Shown here: positions 22,587 through 25,692 of the stretch, piece by piece
Layout of the letters: the number at the start of each line of letters is the position of its first letter
How positions within the stretch are numbered: the first letter of the stretch is position 1
Origin: WQZF01 sp031556405
GTDB taxonomy: Bacteria > Pseudomonadota > Gammaproteobacteria > Burkholderiales > Rhodocyclaceae
DNA length: 25,692 nt
Direction: 5' to 3'
Assembly (NCBI GenBank): GCA_031556405.1
Contig: JAVBTC010000129.1
Span: forward strand, 1-25,692
Made by a program: the position numbers and the translations under genes
Notes under the pieces: generated by a model
What the model was told of the DNA's origin: nothing
Database searches by the model: none
Seen by the model: the letters and a program-made list of their open reading frames with translations, nothing else

Positions 22587-23237
22587 TCAGTTCAACTGTT
22601 CATCGGCCACATATTTCGTGCCGCCCCAATTGGCCTGCACCAGCACACCCGAATCGGTCAGTTGATAAACCGACAATCCCGGCGTAAACGAATCCGAGCG
22701 GTCGAGCGATTCGCCCTTGCCCGCGGGCTTGAACGTGGCGTTGCCCTGGGCGCCGACGTCGACGCCGAGCCTGGCGAATTCATCGTAGGTCGTCCGGTTC
22801 TTGAAGATCAATATCTGCCGGTAATTCACATACCCCAATCCCGGCCCGGTGCCCACGCGGACCATGCGGATGAAGGTTTCCTTGCCGTTTTTCCTGTCGA
22901 CCAGCACGCCGTGCCCGTTGGCTTCGACGAGCATGACGAGATTGATTCCGCTCGTATCGATCACCGCATAGCCGGCTGCGTTCTCGATTTCCTTTTTCAC
23001 TTCCGGGTTCTCGCGATAAAGGTCCTGCAACGCCTTGTCGCGCATGGCGAGAATTTTGTTGCGCGCGGTTTCGCGCTGTTCCGGGGTCAATGGTTCCGAA
23101 GACGCCGAAGCCGTTCCGGGCGCATCGCCGCCGGTCGACATGCAGCCGGGGAGCGCGATGAAAAGCGGGATAAGCAGCGATGCGAGCAGCGGTGCAAGTA
23201 ACGATGAGGCGGTCCTGCCGGAATGTTTTGATGTCAT
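22587..23237 (-). CDS. SYLF/YSC84-like lipoprotein
   Basis: The protein has 216 residues. A signal peptide ends in the lipobox-like LPGC with Cys32, so the mature protein is probably a lipoprotein. The rest (about 50-216) resembles the SYLF (YSC84-like) lipid-binding fold. It includes NPEVKKEIENAAGYAVID, a Gly-rich segment GHGVLVDRKNGKETFIRMV, then VRVGTGPGLGYVNYRQILIF and LGVDVGAQGNATF. SYLF proteins bind phosphoinositides in eukaryotes; bacterial versions are poorly characterised. The start at 23237 has a GAGG site 8 bases upstream (minus-strand AGAGGAAATCGCC before the ATG); the longer frame to 23354 is unlikely. It stands alone, divergent from hrpA. Confidence 0.82.
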   Translation of the reverse strand: MTSKHSGRTASSLLAPLLASLLIPLFIALPGCMSTGGDAPGTASASSEPLTPEQRETARNKILAMRDKALQDLYRENPEVKKEIENAAGYAVIDTSGINLVMLVEANGHGVLVDRKNGKETFIRMVRVGTGPGLGYVNYRQILIFKNRTTYDEFARLGVDVGAQGNATFKPAGKGESLDRSDSFTPGLSVYQLTDSGVLVQANWGGTKYVADEQLN

Positions 23238-23427
23238 GGCGATTTCCTCTGCGTGGGTGAATGTTCCGTATTTATTGCCGCGTCGCCGGTTCGTACGGCG
23301 GAAGCGGTTTCGAAACGAACGGTGTCCGAATGGCGATTCATTCTCTTTTTTCACGGAATTTTATGCAAGATTTTTACGTTCGGCGCCCGCAGGAAGAGCA
23401 TTGGGATATTCGCCGCCGTCGTTCCGG

Positions 23428-23456
23428 TTCTGCGATTCGCGGTAACACAGTAAAAT
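23428..23456 (+). promoter_or_regulatory. Weak candidate hrpA promoter
   Basis: A TAAAAT -10 box at 23451-23456 with a poor -35 (TTCTGC, 23428-23433) 17 bases away. Similar TAAAAT boxes lie 26 and 33 bases before the tusA-like and yheS starts. Confidence 0.3.
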
Positions 23457-23506
23457 GCCCGTCCCTGAAGCCGTAGGCATTTCCCGTGGCACAAAGCCAA
23501 AACCGC

Positions 23507-25692
23507 ATGTCCCGCCCCGCTCCCGATCTTTCCTTCGACGATTGCCTGACCCGCGACGCGCCCCGCCTGCGCGCGCTGGCGCGCGAGGTGCGGCGGATGG
23601 AAAAAGGAGAAAAAGACAGAGGAGCAAAGGACAAAGGAGCGAAAACCGCGGCGGAAAGAAATTTTTCCGAACTCCACGAGCGCTCCCGCACGGCGCTCGC
23701 CGCGCGCCGCGCCGGTTTGCCGGACGGGCGGATTTCCGCGGGCGCGGCGCAACTCCCGGTCAACGAGCGGCGCGCGGAAATCGCGGCGCTGATTGCAAAA
23801 CATCAGGTGACCATCGTCTGCGGCGAGACCGGCTCGGGCAAGACGACGCAGTTGCCGCAAATCTGCCTGTCGCTCGGGCGCGGCGCGCGCGGGCTGATCG
23901 GACATACGCAGCCGCGCCGGCTGGCGGCGCGGTCGGTGGCATCAAGGCTGGCACAGGAACTGCAAACGGCGGTTGGGCAGGCGGTAGGCGTGAAGATCCG
24001 CTTCCACGACCGTACTTCGCCCGATTCCTGCGTCAAGCTGATGACCGATGGCATTCTGCTGGCCGAGACGCAGACCGATCCGCTGTTGAGCGCCTACGAC
24101 ACGATCATCATCGACGAGGCGCACGAGCGCAGCCTGAACATCGATTTCCTGCTCGGCTACCTGAAGCAACTGCTGCCGAAACGACCCGACCTGAAAGTGA
24201 TCGTCACGTCGGCGACGATCGACGCCGAGCGCTTTTCGCGCCATTTCGGCGATGCGCCGGTGATCGAGGTGTCGGGCCGCCTGTATCCGGTGGACGTGCG
24301 CTACCGCCCGGTGACGCCGCTGGAAGAGGACGACGACGAGCACGATCTCTTCGACGCCATCGTTGCCGCGATCGATGAACTGATTCGCGGCGTACCGGGC
24401 GACGTGCTGGTATTCCTGCCCGGCGAGCGCGAGATCCGGGAAGGCGCGGAAGCACTGCGCAAGCACCATTTCCGCGGCCCGCAGCCGGAAATTCTGCCGT
24501 TGTTCTCGCGCCTTTCCGCCGCCGAGCAGGACCGCGTGTTCAAGTCGCACGGCGGTTGGCGCATCGTATTGGCGACCAACGTCGCGGAAACCTCGCTCAC
24601 CGTACCCGGCATCCGCTATGTCGTCGACACCGGGCTGGCGCGGGTGAAGCGCTATTCCTACCGCAACAAGGTCGAGCAGTTGCGCGTGGAAAAAATCTCG
24701 CAGGCGGCGGCGCGGCAGCGCGCGGGGCGTTGCGGGCGCGTGGCGGCGGGGGTCTGTATCCGTCTCTACGACGAAGCGGATTTCAACGCCCGTTCCGAAT
24801 TCACCGATCCGGAAATCCTGCGTTCCTCGCTGGCCGGCGTGATCCTGCGCATGAAGACGCTGAAGTTCGGCGCCGTGGAGACGTTTCCGTTCATCGAGCC
24901 GCCGCCGCAGAAGGCGGTCGGCGACGCCTACGCGCTGCTGAACGAACTCAACGCGCTCGACGAAAACAACGAACTGACCGCCGTCGGCAGGGAAATATCG
25001 AAACTGCCGCTCGACCCGCGCATCGCGCGCATGATCGTCGCCGCGCGCGAGGCCGCCTGCCTGAAGGAAGTGCTGACGATCGCCGCCGCGCTGTCGGTGC
25101 AGGATCCGCGCGAGCGCCCGCTGGAACGGCAGCAGGCGGCGGACGAGGCGCACCGCCGCTTCGCCGACAAACAATCCGAATTCCTCACCTGGGTGAAACT
25201 GTGGGACTGGTTCGCCGATGCGGTGAAGCACAAGGAATCGAACAAGAAACTGGTGGATGCTTGCCACCGCAATTTTCTCTCCTACCTGCGCCTGCGCGAA
25301 TGGCGCGACACACACACGCAACTGCATACGCTCGTCGCCGAGATGAACTGGCGCGAGAATGAAGCGCCCGCGACCTACGAGCAGATTCACCGGGCGCTGC
25401 TGACCGGGCTGCTCGGCAATATCGGCTGCAAATCGGACGAAGCCGGGTTTTATCTCGGCGCGCGCGGCATCCGTTTCCTGGTCCATCCCGGCTCGGCGCT
25501 GGCGAAGAAAACCGGCAAGTGGCTGATGGCGGCGGAAATCACCGAAACGACGCGTCTCTACGCCCGCTGCGTGGCGAAAATCGAGCCGGAATGGATCGTC
25601 GCCGCGGGCGCGCACCTGGTCAAGAAAACCGTGTTCGAGCCGCACTGGGAAAAAAAGGCGATGCAGGCCGTCGCCTACGAGCGCACGCTGCT
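23507..25692 (+). CDS. hrpA: ATP-dependent RNA helicase HrpA (5' part only)
   Basis: About 728 codons of a DEAH-box helicase are present; E. coli HrpA is about 1300 residues, so roughly the last 45% lies beyond the right edge. Motif I is GETGSGKT (residues 106-113), motif Ia TQPRRLAARSVA, motif II DEAH (203-206), motif III SATID, motif V ATNVAETSLTVPG and motif VI QRAGRCGR. The DEAH-specific helical domain follows. Together these match HrpA, which resolves stalled ribosomes in E. coli. The frame opens after an in-frame TAG at 23474-23476, so only GTG at 23486 or ATG at 23507 can be the start; neither has a clear ribosome-binding site. A Lys-rich tandem repeat (DRGAK-DKGAK) lies at residues 37-46. 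Confidence 0.95.
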   Translation, partial: MSRPAPDLSFDDCLTRDAPRLRALAREVRRMEKGEKDRGAKDKGAKTAAERNFSELHERSRTALAARRAGLPDGRISAGAAQLPVNERRAEIAALIAKHQVTIVCGETGSGKTTQLPQICLSLGRGARGLIGHTQPRRLAARSVASRLAQELQTAVGQAVGVKIRFHDRTSPDSCVKLMTDGILLAETQTDPLLSAYDTIIIDEAHERSLNIDFLLGYLKQLLPKRPDLKVIVTSATIDAERFSRHFGDAPVIEVSGRLYPVDVRYRPVTPLEEDDDEHDLFDAIVAAIDELIRGVPGDVLVFLPGEREIREGAEALRKHHFRGPQPEILPLFSRLSAAEQDRVFKSHGGWRIVLATNVAETSLTVPGIRYVVDTGLARVKRYSYRNKVEQLRVEKISQAAARQRAGRCGRVAAGVCIRLYDEADFNARSEFTDPEILRSSLAGVILRMKTLKFGAVETFPFIEPPPQKAVGDAYALLNELNALDENNELTAVGREISKLPLDPRIARMIVAAREAACLKEVLTIAAALSVQDPRERPLERQQAADEAHRRFADKQSEFLTWVKLWDWFADAVKHKESNKKLVDACHRNFLSYLRLREWRDTHTQLHTLVAEMNWRENEAPATYEQIHRALLTGLLGNIGCKSDEAGFYLGARGIRFLVHPGSALAKKTGKWLMAAEITETTRLYARCVAKIEPEWIVAAGAHLVKKTVFEPHWEKKAMQAVAYERTL
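23615..23644. repeat. Two 15-base tandem repeats in the HrpA N-terminal region
   Basis: GACAGAGGAGCAAAG (23615-23629) and GACAAAGGAGCGAAA (23630-23644) match at 12 of 15 positions and encode DRGAK-DKGAK. They lie before the helicase core, in a region that is not conserved. Confidence 0.75.

Noticed and set aside
23942..25645. Minus-strand open frame of 567 codons opposite hrpA
   Set aside because: The plus strand encodes all DEAH-helicase motifs in order without interruption; the antisense product has no motif and the composition of a shadow frame.

Overview
The window reads as a stretch of high-GC chromosome from a betaproteobacterium. The gene families and their order suggest this: clpS-clpA divergent from a cold-shock gene, moaC / M48 protease / TusA-type gene, tkt-gap-pgk, a PEP-synthase regulator of the ppsR family, and suhB and trmJ in divergent orientation. 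Rhodocyclales or a related order would fit, but no rRNA or other decisive marker is present, so the order is a guess. Both ends cut genes: clpA (minus strand) runs off the left edge and hrpA (plus strand) runs off the right edge.

Layout. 1-776: clpA (5' part) and clpS. 896-1311: a small cold-shock gene with its own promoter, a long structured leader and an intrinsic terminator. 1509-3990: moaC (minus), then a BepA-like M48 protease and a TusA-like sulfur carrier (plus). 4097-7758: an accessory block with a cytosolic patatin-like phospholipase (plus) facing a three-gene minus-strand operon. That operon encodes an unrecognised 144-residue protein, a zinc-ribbon two-helix membrane protein, and a membrane-anchored protein with a DUF1444/YtpQ-like domain. 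Its middle part is visibly AT-richer than its surroundings. 7879-12488: pgk, gap and tkt (minus), serving glycolysis/gluconeogenesis and pentose metabolism, with a strong terminator between gap and pgk. 12660-13562: a secreted coiled-coil protein. 13754-15712: yheS (ABC-F ATPase). 15713-16022: no gene, but a REP-like inverted repeat pair and an AT-rich element. 16023-17703: ppsR and suhB. 17922-21615: four genes lying between suhB and trmJ (a small membrane protein, a Cys-rich secreted protein with an internal duplication, a PEGA plus FGE/SUMF1-like membrane protein, and an MFS transporter). 21632-22405: trmJ. 22587-23237: a SYLF/YSC84-like lipoprotein. 23507 to the end: hrpA, an RNA helicase.

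Most of the window is conserved housekeeping sequence. The parts worth a second look are: the patatin plus low-GC operon; the Cys-rich/FGE-like pair inserted between suhB and trmJ; short tandem repeats, mostly with a 12-base period, at N-termini, in linkers and between genes; and a family of AT-rich intergenic elements sharing a CCGGCTACAGTRGC-like core. No tRNA, rRNA, CRISPR array, transposase or phage gene was seen.
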